Below, piece by piece: positions 33,217-42,235 of a stretch of DNA of 64,000 bases (positions are counted from its first letter, which is position 1; the number at the start of each line of letters is the position of its first letter). The stretch is from positions 1,798,001 to 1,862,000 of the forward strand of contig NZ_JAVDUW010000001.1 in assembly GCF_031456495.1 (NCBI RefSeq), given 5' to 3'. The DNA is from Pedococcus sp031456495 (lineage in GTDB: Bacteria; Actinomycetota; Actinomycetes; Actinomycetales; Dermatophilaceae). A program made the translations under genes and the position numbers. The notes below the pieces were generated by a model, which ran no database searches, was not told where the DNA came from, and saw only the letters and a program-made list of their open reading frames with translations.

Positions 33217-35744
33217 GCCGCGGGCGCGGGCCACGAGGTCCGGGTCCTCGTCGGCCGACGGGTCGGCGTCGGGCAGCGGGTGCTCGCGCTCGAGCCGGGC
33301 GCCCTCCACGTCGACGTCGGGCAGGAGGCGGTCGAGCCACCGCGGGAGCCACCAGGCCGCCCCGCCGAGCAGGTGCATGATGGCCGGGACGAGCACCAGC
33401 CGGACGACGAAGGCGTCGAGCAGGACCCCGAAGGCGAGCCCGAAGCCGATCGGCTTGATGGTCGCGTCGTGGGAGAAGATGAAGCCGGCGAAGACCGAGG
33501 TCATGATGATCGCCGCCGCCGTGACGACGGCCCGGCCCGCGTGCACACCGCGCTGCACAGCCACCCGCGGCGGGGCCCCGCGCGCCCAGGCCTCGCGCAT
33601 GCCGGAGACGAGGAAAGCTGGTAGTCCATGGCCAGGCCGAAGAGGATGCCCGTCTCGATGATCGGCAGGAAGCTCAGGATCGGCCCCGGGTCGTGCACGC
33701 CGAAGAGGCTCGAGAGCCACCCCAGCTGGAAGATCGCCGTGAGGCCGCCGAACGACGCCAGCAGGGAGAGCACGAAGCCGAGGGTGGCCGTCAGGGGCAC
33801 CAGCAGGGAGCGGAACACCAGGACGAGGATGAGCAGCGACAGCCCCACCACGAGGACCAGGTAGAGCGGGAGGGCGTCGGACAGCTTCTGCGAGACGTCG
33901 ATGTTGGCGCTGGCGTTGCCGGCGACTCCGAGCGTGACCCGGCCACCGTCGGTGGACCGCGGCTGGAGGTCGCGCAGTGACTGGACCAGCGTCGCGGTCG
34001 ACTCGCTGTTCGGGCCGCCCTTGGGGATGACCTGGAAGGCGAGCGCGTCACGGGCCCGCGAGGCGCTGACGGGCACGACGGCGACCACGTCACCAGCGTC
34101 GCGGATGGCGCGCCCCACGGCCGCCTGCTCCGCGGTGACAGCGTCCCGGGCGACGGGGCGGGGCAGGTCTGCCACGACGAGCAGCGGGCCGTTGTACCCG
34201 TCGCCGAACCGCTCCGCCTGCAGCGCGTAGGCCTTGTACGGCGCGGTCTCGCGGGGCTGGCTCGACCCGTCGGGCAGGCCGAGCCGCATCTGGAGGGCGG
34301 GGAGGGCGACGACCGCGAGGGCAGCGACTCCGACCAGCAGGGTCAGCACGGCCCGGCTGGTGCGCATCGGGCGGACCGGCGGCTGCGCGGGCCGGTGACC
34401 GCCCGCGGCGCCGGCCGTCCCGAGGAGGTGGGCCCGCTCGCGGCGGCGCAGGATCCGCATACCCACCAGCGACAGCATCGCGGGCGTGAAGGTGGTGGCG
34501 ACGACGATGGCCACGAACACCGCGCCCGCGCCCACCGTGCCCATGAGGCCCAGGAACGGTATGCCGGTGATGTTGAGGGCGAGCAGCGCGACCATGACGG
34601 TGGCGCCGGCGAAGACGACGGCGTTGCCGGAGGTCCCGTTGGCCACGCCGATCGACTCGTGCAGACCCATCCCGTGGCGCAGCTGGGTCCGGTGCCGGTT
34701 GAGGATGAACAGCGAGTAGTCGATGCCGACGGCGAGGCCGAGCATCACCCCGAGCACCGGCGTCACCGACTGGAAGTCCACCAGCCCCGAGAACGACATC
34801 GCGGCCAGGGTCGCCACGCCGACGCCGAGCAGGGCGCTGGCCAGGGGGAGCGCCGCCCCGATGAGCGTCCCAAGCATGAGGACCAGGACCAGGGCCGCCA
34901 CCAGGACACCGGCGACCTCCCCGGGGCCGAGGACCGACGGGACCGTCTGCGAGATGTCCTGCGACGGGTAGACGGCGACGCCGTCGATCCCGGCCCGCGC
35001 CACGAGCGTCTCGATCGCCGTCTTGGTCTCGGTCGGCACCTCGTTGGTGGGCAGGTCGAACGACACCGGGGCGATGGCCGCCGAACCGTCCTCGGAGACG
35101 AAGCGGAACCCGGAGGCGAGGTCGGCGACCCGGGCACCGTCCGCGAGCTGCGTCGCCTTGGCCTCGAGCGTTGCACGCTGCGCCGCCAGCTGCTTGCGAC
35201 CGGCATCCAGCTGGGTCTGGGCGGCGTCGAGCCGGGCGGTGACGCTCGCCGGGGCCCCCGCCGCGGTGGCCGCGGCACGCTGCTGGTCGAGCTGGCGCTG
35301 CTGCTCGGCCAGCTTCCGCTCACCCTGGGCGAGGGCCGTACGCCCCTGGTCCAGCTGGGTGCGACCTGCGGCGAGCTGCGCGGCGCCGCGGTCGAGCTGC
35401 CCCTGCGTGGCGAACGGATCGGTCGTGCTGCGCACCCCGTGGACCGTGTCGACCTGTCCGAGGAGCCGGGCGACACCGGACTTCTGTGCGGCGGTGAACG
35501 GGGTGCCGTCCGTCGTGGTGACGGCCAGGCTCCCCGAGCCGCCGCTGGCGTCCGGGAAGTCCCGGGCGAGCTGCGCGGCAACGGCGCTGGTCGGGGTGCC
35601 CGGGATGGTGATGGCCGAGCTGACCGGTCCCGAGAAGCCCAGGAACGTCCCCAGCCCGACGAGGAGGGCCAGCAGCCACAGGCCCAGGACGGTCCAGTGG
35701 CGACGCGCGGCGAACCGGCCGACGCGGTAGAGGAGCTCAGCCAT
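33214..35744 (-). pseudogene. MMPL-family (RND-like) transporter, one-base frameshift
   Basis: Two overlapping frames together encode a ~843-residue MMPL transporter. From ATG 35744 the first frame gives 12-TM RND-like architecture: helix 1, an extracytoplasmic domain with a Gln/Ala-rich coiled coil (about residues 115-205), the GIDYS motif of helix 4 (VGIDYSLFILNRHR) and a second half up to LFGLAMDYQ. There the frame is lost at about 33612-33619: the expected AMDYQ(V/L)FLVSG needs one more base. The other frame then continues FLVSGMREAWARG... to the stop at 33214, covering helices 11-12. MMPL proteins export lipids or small molecules. It is either a recent pseudogene or a sequencing error. 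It lies 24 bp after the TetR gene in one operon. Confidence 0.82.
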
Positions 35745-35768
35745 GGGTGTTCGGTCTTCCTTCTCGGG

Positions 35769-36419
35769 TCAGGCGGTGGTGTAGCCGGAGCGGATCTGCC
35801 GGAGCAGGCGCGACATGGACCGGGTCCAGGCGCCGCGCGTGGCCGGCGTCAGCCGGGCACCCGACTGCTCGAGCCAGCGGTGGGCGAGGACCCCGACGCC
35901 GTTCATGAGGAACGCGACGGTGAGGTCGAGGGTGAGCGGGTCGAGTCCGGGGTCGGCGCGCAGCACCTCGGCGGCGATGCGCCGACCGACCTGGTCCAGC
36001 GCGGACTGCGAGATCGCCTCGACGCGGGTCTCGTCACCGCCGAGGCCGCCGATCAGGCGGTCGATCGACACCATCGCCGTCGGCAGGTCAGCGCCACGCA
36101 CGGCCTCGCACAGGGCGTCGAGCGAGGCGTTCGGGTCGTGCCCGGTGGCGGCTGTCCTGCGCGTGCGCCGCGCGACGTCGTCGAGGACCTGCGCGGTGAC
36201 CTGGGCGAGGACGTCCTCGCACACGGCCACGAGCAGGGCGTCGAAGGAGCCGAAGTGGTTGAACACCGTGCGCCGCGACACCCCGGCCCGTTCGGCGACC
36301 TGCTCCACGGTGATGTGGGCCGTGGAGGCGGACGCGACGAGCTCGCGGGCCGCGGTGAGGATGGCCTGCCGCCGCTCGGCGCGCAGGACGCTGCGCCCGT
36401 CGACGGAGGTGGTGGTCAC
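35769..36419 (-). CDS. TetR-family regulator of the MMPL transporter
   Basis: A 216-residue repressor. Residues ~12-58 form the HTH (RRQAILTAARELVASAS, ITVEQVAERAGVSRRTVFNHFGSFDALL), and the rest is the ligand-binding helical domain. The start is GTG 36419 (VTTTSVDGRS); upstream codons lack conserved sequence. A perfect palindrome TTGCACCGGGTGCAA lies 22 bp upstream, so the protein probably represses its own operon, which includes the MMPL transporter. Confidence 0.9.
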   Translation of the reverse strand: MTTTSVDGRSVLRAERRQAILTAARELVASASTAHITVEQVAERAGVSRRTVFNHFGSFDALLVAVCEDVLAQVTAQVLDDVARRTRRTAATGHDPNASLDALCEAVRGADLPTAMVSIDRLIGGLGGDETRVEAISQSALDQVGRRIAAEVLRADPGLDPLTLDLTVAFLMNGVGVLAHRWLEQSGARLTPATRGAWTRSMSRLLRQIRSGYTTA

Positions 36420-36440
36420 GCGGAGAGCGTAGGAACCTAG

Positions 36441-36455
36441 TTGCACCGGGTGCAA
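36441..36455. promoter_or_regulatory. TetR operator
   Basis: TTGCACC-G-GGTGCAA is a perfect inverted repeat with 7-bp arms, 22 bp before the tetR start, set in the only A+T-rich patch of the spacer (continuing AATTGTTG). Confidence 0.7.
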
Positions 36456-36717
36456 ATTGTTGCCGGTCGCGATCGGTCCTGCCCCACCGGTTCGCGGCGC
36501 CCGAAGTGTGCGCATTTGCCTGCGCGCAGGGCCGCCGACCGCGTACGGTCTGCACCGACGCCGCCTGAGGTGAAGGGCAGGCAGGGCGTCGGGCGTGGGG
36601 GAGACGCGCGGTGCGCGGGCCGGGTTCGTGCCGTGGAACGCGGGCGGGATCCCTGACGTCACAACGACTCCACGGCCGCCAGCCCGATGCTGCGGCCTCT
36701 ACCCGGTGAGGACCACA

Positions 36718-37215
36718 GTGCTCGCGTTCTGGATCGTCGGCGGCGTGGGCGTCGCCCTGTTCCTGCTCACCTTCGTCTTCGGCGAGCTGCTGGACGGAGT
36801 CCTCGACGGGGTCGACTTCACCGGCGGGTTCCTCTCCACCGCAGCGGTCGCCGGCTTCGCGGCGGCATTCGGCATCGTCGGCGGCATCGCCATGGGCATG
36901 GGCGCCTCGCTGCTGCTCGCCGTCGTCGTCGGCGTCGTCGCCGGCGCGGCCATGGGCGCCGTGGGCGGCCTGACCACCAAGGTCGTGAAGAACACGCCGA
37001 CCGACCGCGCCCCCGGCGCCGACGACCTCGTCGGGGCCCGCGGCGTCGTCGTGAGCGCCATCGCGGACGGCGCCTACGGCGAGGTGCTCGTCCGCGTCGG
37101 CGGCCACCGCCAGAAGTACAACGCGCGCTCGGAGTCCGGCGCGATCGCCGTGGGGTCCGACGTCCTCGTCACAGACTCCCTGTCCAGCTCGTCCGTGCGC
37201 GTCCGCGCCCTCTGA
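36718..37215 (+). CDS. NfeD-like membrane protein
   Basis: About 165 residues from GTG 36718 (a GTG at 36706 is also possible). There are three membrane helices in the first ~85 residues, with Gly/Ala-rich TM segments, then a ~75-residue cytoplasmic beta domain of OB fold type (LVGARGVVVSAIADGAYGEVLVRVGGHRQKYNARSE). This is the short, truncated NfeD type that pairs with flotillin. The flotillin gene begins 30 bp downstream and a lipoprotein gene overlaps that, so the three form an operon for membrane-domain organisation. Upstream, CCTGCGCGCAGG at about 36519-36530 is a 12-bp palindrome. Confidence 0.85.
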   Translation: MLAFWIVGGVGVALFLLTFVFGELLDGVLDGVDFTGGFLSTAAVAGFAAAFGIVGGIAMGMGASLLLAVVVGVVAGAAMGAVGGLTTKVVKNTPTDRAPGADDLVGARGVVVSAIADGAYGEVLVRVGGHRQKYNARSESGAIAVGSDVLVTDSLSSSSVRVRAL

Positions 37216-37245
37216 CACCTCTCACCACCCAGAACGGAGCCCCAC

Positions 37246-38718
37246 GTGTTCGGTCTCAGCCCCGTCGTCCTCGGCGTCGTCGCCCTGGTCGCGCTCGTCA
37301 TCATCTCGGTCCTCGCGGTCGTCTCGCGCTACAAGGTCGCCAAGCCCAACGAGGCCCTGCTCATCACCGGCCGCAAGAGCAGCGGCGAGGACCTCGCCGG
37401 GCAGAAGGTCGTCATCGGTGCCGGCGTCTTCGTCCTGCCCGTCGTGCAGAAGATGTCGGTGATGGACCTGTCCAGCCGCGAGATCGAGCTGCGCGTCCCG
37501 AACGCCGTGTCCAAGAACAACATCAAGCTCACCGTGGACGGCATCGCGATCGTCAAGGTCGGCGGCACCGAGGAGGCGGTCCGCGCCGCCGCCCAGCGGT
37601 TCGGCAACCAGCAGGGCGCCATCACGGCCTTCACCGAGCGCACCCTGTCCGGTGCCCTGCGCAGCATCGTCGGCACCCTGACCGTGGAGGAGATCATCCG
37701 CGACCGCGCCGCGCTCGGCGCCCAGGTCGCGGAGGTCACCGAGCACGCCCTCACCGGGCAGGGCCTGACCCTCGACAACTTCCAGGTGCTCGACATCAAC
37801 GACGACACCGACTACCTGCGCAACCTCGGCCGCCCCGAGGCGGCCCGGGTCGAGCAGGACGCCAAGATCGCCGAGGCCGACGCGACCCGCAACGCCGAGC
37901 AGCGCCAGCTCGCCGCGCAGCAGGAGGTCCTCGTCGCCCGGCGCGACTTCGCACTCCGCGAGGCGCAGATCAAGGCCGAGACCGAGGCGGCGCAGGCGAA
38001 CGCGGCCGCCGCCGGCCCCCTCGCCTCCGCGGCCAAGCAGCAGGAGGTGCTCACCGCGCAGAGCCTCGTCGCCGAGCGCCAGGCCGAGCTCACCGAGCGC
38101 CAGCTCGACACCGAGGTGCGCAAGCCCGCCGACGCCAAGCGGTATGCCGCGCAGCAGGACGCCGAGGCCGCCCGCTTCACCACGGAGCAGAACGCTGCCG
38201 CCGACAAGTACACCAAGGTCGCGCAGGCACAGGCCCAGGCCGAGACCGCGAAGCTCACCGGTGAGGCCGAGCGCGACCGCCGTGCGGCGATCGCCGCGGC
38301 GACCAAGCTCGAGGGCGAGGCGGAGGCGGCGGCCACCCTGGCCCGGGGCCAGGCCGAGGCGCGCACCATGGAGGCCAAGGCCGACGCCCTCGGCAAGTAC
38401 GGCGAGGCCGCGAAGATGCAGATGCTCGTCGAGGTGCTGCCGCAGGTCGCGCGCGAGCTGGCCTCGCCCATGGCGGCGATCGACAAGCTGACGGTGGTGT
38501 CGACCGACGGCGCCGGGGCGCTGCCCAAGACGGTGACGAACAACTTCGCCCAGCTGCAGACGATGCTGCGCGACGCCACCGGGGTCGACCTCAACGGCCT
38601 GATGGACGGGATCGCCGGGCGCAACGGCTCAAGCGCCGCGGCTGCCGGCGCGGCCACCGGCGCCCTCGTCGCGGGCGCGCTGGCAGACGGGTCCGCGGAC
38701 GGCAGCACGGGCGCCTGA
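37246..38718 (+). CDS. Flotillin-like SPFH-domain protein
   Basis: A 490-residue protein from GTG 37246. One N-terminal membrane helix (VVLGVVALVALVIISVLAVV) is followed by an SPFH/band-7 domain (about residues 30-190: NEALLITGRKSSG, LRVPNAVSKNNIKLTVDGIAIVKVGG, TLSGALRSIVGTLTVEEII). Residues ~200-400 are a long Ala/Glu-rich coiled coil, the flotillin domain, with many EA repeats (EADATRNAEQRQLAAQQE). The C-terminus is Ala/Gly-rich. Flotillins oligomerise on the inner membrane leaflet to scaffold fluid or rigid microdomains. The gene lies between NfeD and lipoprotein genes. Confidence 0.93.
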   Translation: MFGLSPVVLGVVALVALVIISVLAVVSRYKVAKPNEALLITGRKSSGEDLAGQKVVIGAGVFVLPVVQKMSVMDLSSREIELRVPNAVSKNNIKLTVDGIAIVKVGGTEEAVRAAAQRFGNQQGAITAFTERTLSGALRSIVGTLTVEEIIRDRAALGAQVAEVTEHALTGQGLTLDNFQVLDINDDTDYLRNLGRPEAARVEQDAKIAEADATRNAEQRQLAAQQEVLVARRDFALREAQIKAETEAAQANAAAAGPLASAAKQQEVLTAQSLVAERQAELTERQLDTEVRKPADAKRYAAQQDAEAARFTTEQNAAADKYTKVAQAQAQAETAKLTGEAERDRRAAIAAATKLEGEAEAAATLARGQAEARTMEAKADALGKYGEAAKMQMLVEVLPQVARELASPMAAIDKLTVVSTDGAGALPKTVTNNFAQLQTMLRDATGVDLNGLMDGIAGRNGSSAAAAGAATGALVAGALADGSADGSTGA

Positions 38719-39257
38719 TGGCCTTGGTGTCGACGAAGGTGGTCACGTCCGCCCGCTCGAGGGCCGTGGGCACCGTCGCCGTGCTCGCGGTCGCCGTCCT
38801 CGCCCTCTCGGGGTGCGAGGTGCGGCTGCTCGCCGAGCCGAGGGGCACCGCCCCGACGGTGGTCCAGGCCGACCGCGGTGAGGGACTGGTCATCGACGCG
38901 GACGTCTTCGCCTACCGCGAGGACGTCGGCACGTCGAACGAGGTGCTCCGTGTCGTCAGCGACTCCGGCCGGGAGAAGGTCGTCCGCGCCCTCAATGCGG
39001 CCGGCGCCCGCTTCATGCTGGTGGACGAGCGGGGCACGGAGTACCACGACGAGGCGGGCATCGAGTCGGCCGCCGCGAACGACCTCTACACGCCCAACTA
39101 CGTCTCGGACCCGAAGGTGACCGCCGAGGGGGTCGAGCTGTACGTCGACTGCAAGGGCTCGATCGAGGAGCCCATGGCCACGACGTTCCGGCGGATCCTG
39201 CGCGAGGAGCTGCAGGCGGCCGGCATACGCGGCACCGTCCACGCCGTCACGTCCTGA
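38718..39257 (+). CDS. Lipoprotein of unknown function in the flotillin operon
   Basis: A 179-residue protein whose ATG shares one base with the flotillin stop (TGATG). VAVLAVAVLALSGCEV (about residues 19-34) is a signal peptide with lipobox, giving a lipid-anchored Cys outside the membrane. The mature part is a small alpha/beta domain (VVQADRGEGLVIDADVFAYREDVGTSNEVLRVVSD, FMLVDERGTEYHDEAGIE). I do not recognise the domain. Tight coupling to flotillin suggests a shared complex. Confidence 0.75.
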   Translation: MALVSTKVVTSARSRAVGTVAVLAVAVLALSGCEVRLLAEPRGTAPTVVQADRGEGLVIDADVFAYREDVGTSNEVLRVVSDSGREKVVRALNAAGARFMLVDERGTEYHDEAGIESAAANDLYTPNYVSDPKVTAEGVELYVDCKGSIEEPMATTFRRILREELQAAGIRGTVHAVTS

Positions 39258-39342
39258 CGGCGGCGCAGCGCGGGGGTGTCCCCGACGCACCACCAGCCCG
39301 CAGCACCACGGACCGCTGGACCACGAGCGGCTGAACCACAGG

Positions 39343-39377
39343 CCGAGGGGGCCGGTTCGGTGAACCGGCCCCCTCGG
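39343..39377. terminator. Bidirectional hairpin terminator
   Basis: CCGAGGGGGCCGGTTC (39343-39358) pairs perfectly with 39362-39377 around a 3-base loop, between the lipoprotein gene and the convergent collagen-like gene (stop at 39415). Confidence 0.88.
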
Positions 39378-39414
39378 GTGGGGGTGTGGGGATGCGTGTC
39401 GTGGGGTGGGGCCG

Positions 39415-40245
39415 TCAGTTGGCGGCGATGGAGGCCGAGGCCGTCGACGGGCTGCCGCCGAGGATCCCGGTGTAGGCAGAGGAGCAGGAGGGCCGGTTCG
39501 CGGTGACGTTCGGGATGGCCGCCGGCGAGTTGCACTGGGGCAGGTTGACCGTGAGCGTCGCGTTTGCGAAGCCCGTCTTCCCGGTGATCCGCCAGGCGTC
39601 GCCGAGGAGCCCGACGAGCACGATGCTGCCCGACGGCCGAGCCAGGGTGACGTTGCAGGAGGCGGTGCCCAGGGTGACGACGCCACCCGGCCAGTGCGAG
39701 TCGAAGTCATTGTCCTTGATGCTCGTGGTGGTGTTGGTCAGCGTCGTCGCCGAGCAGGTGGGCGGCGGAGGTGTCGTCCCGCCGCAGACGAGCGCACCCG
39801 CGGCCGAGAAACCGGTCACGAACTGCCCTGCCGGGCAGGACTTCCCGGCCAGTCCGCTGATGCCGGAGGGACCCTGCGGTCCGGTGGCGCCCGTGTCACC
39901 CTTGGGGCCAGCAGGTCCGACGGGGCCGGCCGGGCCGGCGGGTCCGGTCGCGCCCGTGGCACCGGTCGCACCGGTGTCACCCTTGGGTCCGGCAGGTCCC
40001 TGGGGACCTGCGGGGCCCTGGATCCCCTGCTGGTTCCAGCTGATGGCGACCTCGGACGGCCGGCACCCCTCGCTGCCCACCAGGAGCCGCAGCATCCCCT
40101 GGTTCTTCTGGTAGCAGGCGTTGATGACGGTCGGGGTGGTGGCCGAGACCGCCGACGGCTGCGCCGCGACGACCTGGGCGCCGGTCACCAGCAGGACGGT
40201 CGAGCCGAGCGCCACCAGGGGTGCTCGCCAGTTGGGTCGTGACAT
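39415..40245 (-). CDS. Secreted collagen-like protein
   Basis: A 276-residue exported protein. A signal peptide (residues ~8-32) precedes a small domain with two Cys (VINACYQKNQGMLRLL, GSEGCRPSE), then about 18 Gly-X-Y triplets (GPAGPQGPAGPKGDTGATG...), then a Cys-rich C-terminal domain of ~130 residues. The N-terminal block before the repeats is common in actinobacterial 'collagen-like' proteins. The Gly-X-Y part should form a triple helix, making trimers on or outside the cell. The first ATG after AGGGAG is at 40245. Role probably in adhesion or surface structure; this is inference. Confidence 0.85.
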   Translation of the reverse strand: MSRPNWRAPLVALGSTVLLVTGAQVVAAQPSAVSATTPTVINACYQKNQGMLRLLVGSEGCRPSEVAISWNQQGIQGPAGPQGPAGPKGDTGATGATGATGPAGPAGPVGPAGPKGDTGATGPQGPSGISGLAGKSCPAGQFVTGFSAAGALVCGGTTPPPPTCSATTLTNTTTSIKDNDFDSHWPGGVVTLGTASCNVTLARPSGSIVLVGLLGDAWRITGKTGFANATLTVNLPQCNSPAAIPNVTANRPSCSSAYTGILGGSPSTASASIAAN

Positions 40246-40632
40246 CGTGCTCCCTTTCTGTCCCGGGCCGGTGAGGCGGAGCCGGCCCCGTTGCCGGATG
40301 CGTTCCGATGCCCGCGTTGGACGGTACGGAGAACTGATCGGTGCGTCGTCGGGCATCTGGGGCGTGACCAGCGCCGTCGCCCGCTGCTACCTTGTGATGG
40401 CCTGCGTATGCCGTTGAGTAACGCAATCGTCAAGGCGGTGTGGGCGGTTTCGCCCGTTGGATTCCGCTTCGCGCTGTGACGGGGACTGGCTCCGGGTCCC
40501 GTCCGATGAGGCCCCTCGTGCCGTCGACGCTGGCGGCCACTCGCCCGTCGCGTCCGCCGTGCAACCGCTGGGCACACCCGAGGCGGCCCGCCTCGCACCC
40601 GCGAGGTGGGCGCCCGCTCACCCGTTGCGTCC
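40246..40632. other. Non-coding gap before the tRNA-Gly repeat unit
   Basis: Apart from the promoter region of the collagen-like gene, I see no gene, terminator or clear palindrome here. Around 40500-40620 the sequence is G+C-rich and low in stop codons, and several phrases (CGTCGACGC, CGTCGCGTCCGCC, GTTGCGTCCGCC) recur, which may be decayed copies of the tRNA-linked unit to its right. Confidence 0.5.
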
Positions 40633-40694
40633 GCCGATGACGGGAGCCGTCGCCGGGGGCGCTTCGCGCCGAGGGGCTCCTCCCGATTCCCGCC
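40633..40694. repeat. tRNA-Gly 3'-end copy plus tRNA-linked repeat core
   Basis: GCCGATGACGGGA (40633-40645) equals the 3' end of the tRNA-Gly gene (40762-40774). It is followed by a GGGGGCGCTTCGCGCC hairpin-like stretch and by GCTCCTCCCGATTCCCGCC (40676-40694), which matches 63773-63791 near tRNA-Ser with one change. Confidence 0.7.
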
Positions 40695-40707
40695 GTGCCT
40701 ACCGAGT

Positions 40708-40760
40708 CAGACGCGAGGAACCCCCGAACGAAAAGCGTGTTCGGGGGTTCCTCGCGTCTG
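40708..40760 (-). terminator. 22-bp perfect hairpin directly after tRNA-Gly
   Basis: 40708-40729 pairs perfectly with 40739-40760 (loop of nine, with TTTT on the tRNA strand). It begins at the base next to the discriminator of the tRNA, so it probably terminates the tRNA transcript and marks the 3' processing point. Confidence 0.8.
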
Positions 40761-40831
40761 AGCCGATGACGGGAATCGAACCCGCGTGTCCAGCTTGGGA
40801 AGCTGGCGCTCTACCATTGAGCTACATCGGC
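40761..40831 (-). tRNA. tRNA-Gly (anticodon CCC)
   Basis: Read on the minus strand, a 7-bp acceptor stem GCCGATG/CATCGGC, a D arm GTAGCTCAATGGTAGAGC, an anticodon stem CCAGC/GCTGG with loop TTCCCAA, and a T arm CGGGTTCGATTCCCG are all present. The anticodon CCC reads GGG. The discriminator is T, as in bacterial tRNA-Gly. CCA is not encoded. Length 71 bases. Confidence 0.96.
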
Positions 40832-40926
40832 GTGCACCGCCGGAACCGGCGGTGCGGCAGGAGTCTAACCGACGCCGCGGGCCGGACCGACCGCCCCCGG
40901 CACACCCCTCGCGTTACTCTTCCCCC

Positions 40927-41502
40927 GTGCTGCTGAGCGACCGCGACATCATCGCCGAGATCGACGCCGGGCGGGTCGTCCTCGACCCCTGGGACCCCGA
41001 GATGGTGCAGCCGAGCAGCGTCGACGTGCGCCTCGACAGGTACTTCCGGCTGTTCGACAACCACAAGTACCCGTACATCGACCCGGCCGAGGACCAGCCC
41101 GACCTGACCCGTCTCGTCGAGGTCTCGGACGGCGAGCCGTTCGTCCTGCACCCGGGCGAGTTCGTCCTCGGCTCCATCTACGAGACCGTCACCCTGCCGG
41201 ACGACGTCGCGGCTCGGGTCGAGGGCAAGTCGAGCCTGGGCCGCCTCGGCCTGCTCACCCACGCGACGGCCGGCTTCGTCGACCCCGGCTTCACCGGCCA
41301 CGTCACCCTCGAGCTGAGCAACGTCGCCACCCTGCCGATCAAGCTGTGGCCGGGCATGAAGATCGGCCAGCTCTGCTTCTTCCGCCTCTCCAGCCCGGTC
41401 GACAACCCCTACGGCTCGGCCAAGTACGGCTCGCACTACCAGGGCCAGCGCGGCCCGACGGCGAGCCGCTCGTTCAAGAACTTCTCCACGAGCAAGGTCT
41501 GA
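40927..41502 (+). CDS. dcd: dCTP deaminase (possibly bifunctional, dUMP-forming)
   Basis: A 191-residue trimeric enzyme. VQPSSVDVRLDRYFRLF, EGKSSLGRLGLLTHATAGFVDPGF and the C-terminal GSHYQGQRGPTASRSF region are the conserved motifs; the Glu in the VTLELSN segment is catalytic. It converts dCTP to dUTP; in actinobacteria such as M. tuberculosis the homologue also hydrolyses dUTP to dUMP, so this copy may do both. Length agrees with that type. The start GTG 40927 is only ~10 bases after the A+T-rich TTACTCT, so the transcript may be leaderless. Confidence 0.95.
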   Translation: MLLSDRDIIAEIDAGRVVLDPWDPEMVQPSSVDVRLDRYFRLFDNHKYPYIDPAEDQPDLTRLVEVSDGEPFVLHPGEFVLGSIYETVTLPDDVAARVEGKSSLGRLGLLTHATAGFVDPGFTGHVTLELSNVATLPIKLWPGMKIGQLCFFRLSSPVDNPYGSAKYGSHYQGQRGPTASRSFKNFSTSKV

Positions 41503-41578
41503 CCGGCAGGGTCGGACCGACCAATCCACCGGGAGGCCGACGGCGAATCCGTCGTGCCCGTCCCGACCCAGGAGTCCC

Positions 41579-42205
41579 ATGCCCGCTTCCCGCCTGCTGT
41601 GGCCCACCGAGCTCGCCCAGCCCGACGCCGTCGTCCTCGTCCTGCACGGAGGTCGTGAGCACGGCCACGACGCCGTCCGCGACTGGCAGGCCGCCGTCTG
41701 GCGGATGCGGCCGTTCGAGCGGGCCGTCGCGCGCGCCGGGCGCGGGCGCGTGGCCGTGGCCTCGATCCGGTATGCCGTGCGCGGCTGGAACGCCGACGAG
41801 GCCAGCCCCCTCATGGACACGTTGCTGGCGCTCGAGCAGATCGAGGCCCGGCACCCGGGTGTGCCGGTCGGCCTCCTCGGCCACTCGATGGGCGGTCGGG
41901 TGGCCCTCCACCTCGCCGGCGACGAGCGGGTCCGCGCCATCGCGGCCCTCGCACCCTGGGTCGAGGCCCAGGACCGCGCCCGCTGGCACCGCGGCCTTCA
42001 CGTGCTCTTCATGCACGGCACCCGGGACCGGATCACCTCGCCGCGGCGCTCGCGCGCGATGGCCGACGCCATGGCCGCCATGGGCGCCGACGTCATCTAC
42101 CGCGACGTGCACGGCGACGTCCACGGGATGCTGCGCCAGCCCGGCCGCTGGCACCGCGAGTCCGCCGAGTTCCTCGCGACCCACCTGACCCGGCCCCAGG
42201 CCTAG
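41579..42205 (+). CDS. Alpha/beta hydrolase
   Basis: A 208-residue, minimal alpha/beta-hydrolase fold. VVLVLHGGREHG contains the oxyanion-side HGG, GLLGHSMGGRVALHLAG is the nucleophile elbow with Ser, HGTRDRIT supplies the Asp and HGDVHGML the His. The family is close to dienelactone-hydrolase-like small esterases. No signal peptide. ATG 41579 follows AGGAG with normal spacing. Substrate unknown. It converges with the ammonia-lyase-like gene. Confidence 0.82.
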   Translation: MPASRLLWPTELAQPDAVVLVLHGGREHGHDAVRDWQAAVWRMRPFERAVARAGRGRVAVASIRYAVRGWNADEASPLMDTLLALEQIEARHPGVPVGLLGHSMGGRVALHLAGDERVRAIAALAPWVEAQDRARWHRGLHVLFMHGTRDRITSPRRSRAMADAMAAMGADVIYRDVHGDVHGMLRQPGRWHRESAEFLATHLTRPQA

Positions 42206-42235
42206 GTCCGGAGCCCAGACGCAGGCCGCCCAGTC

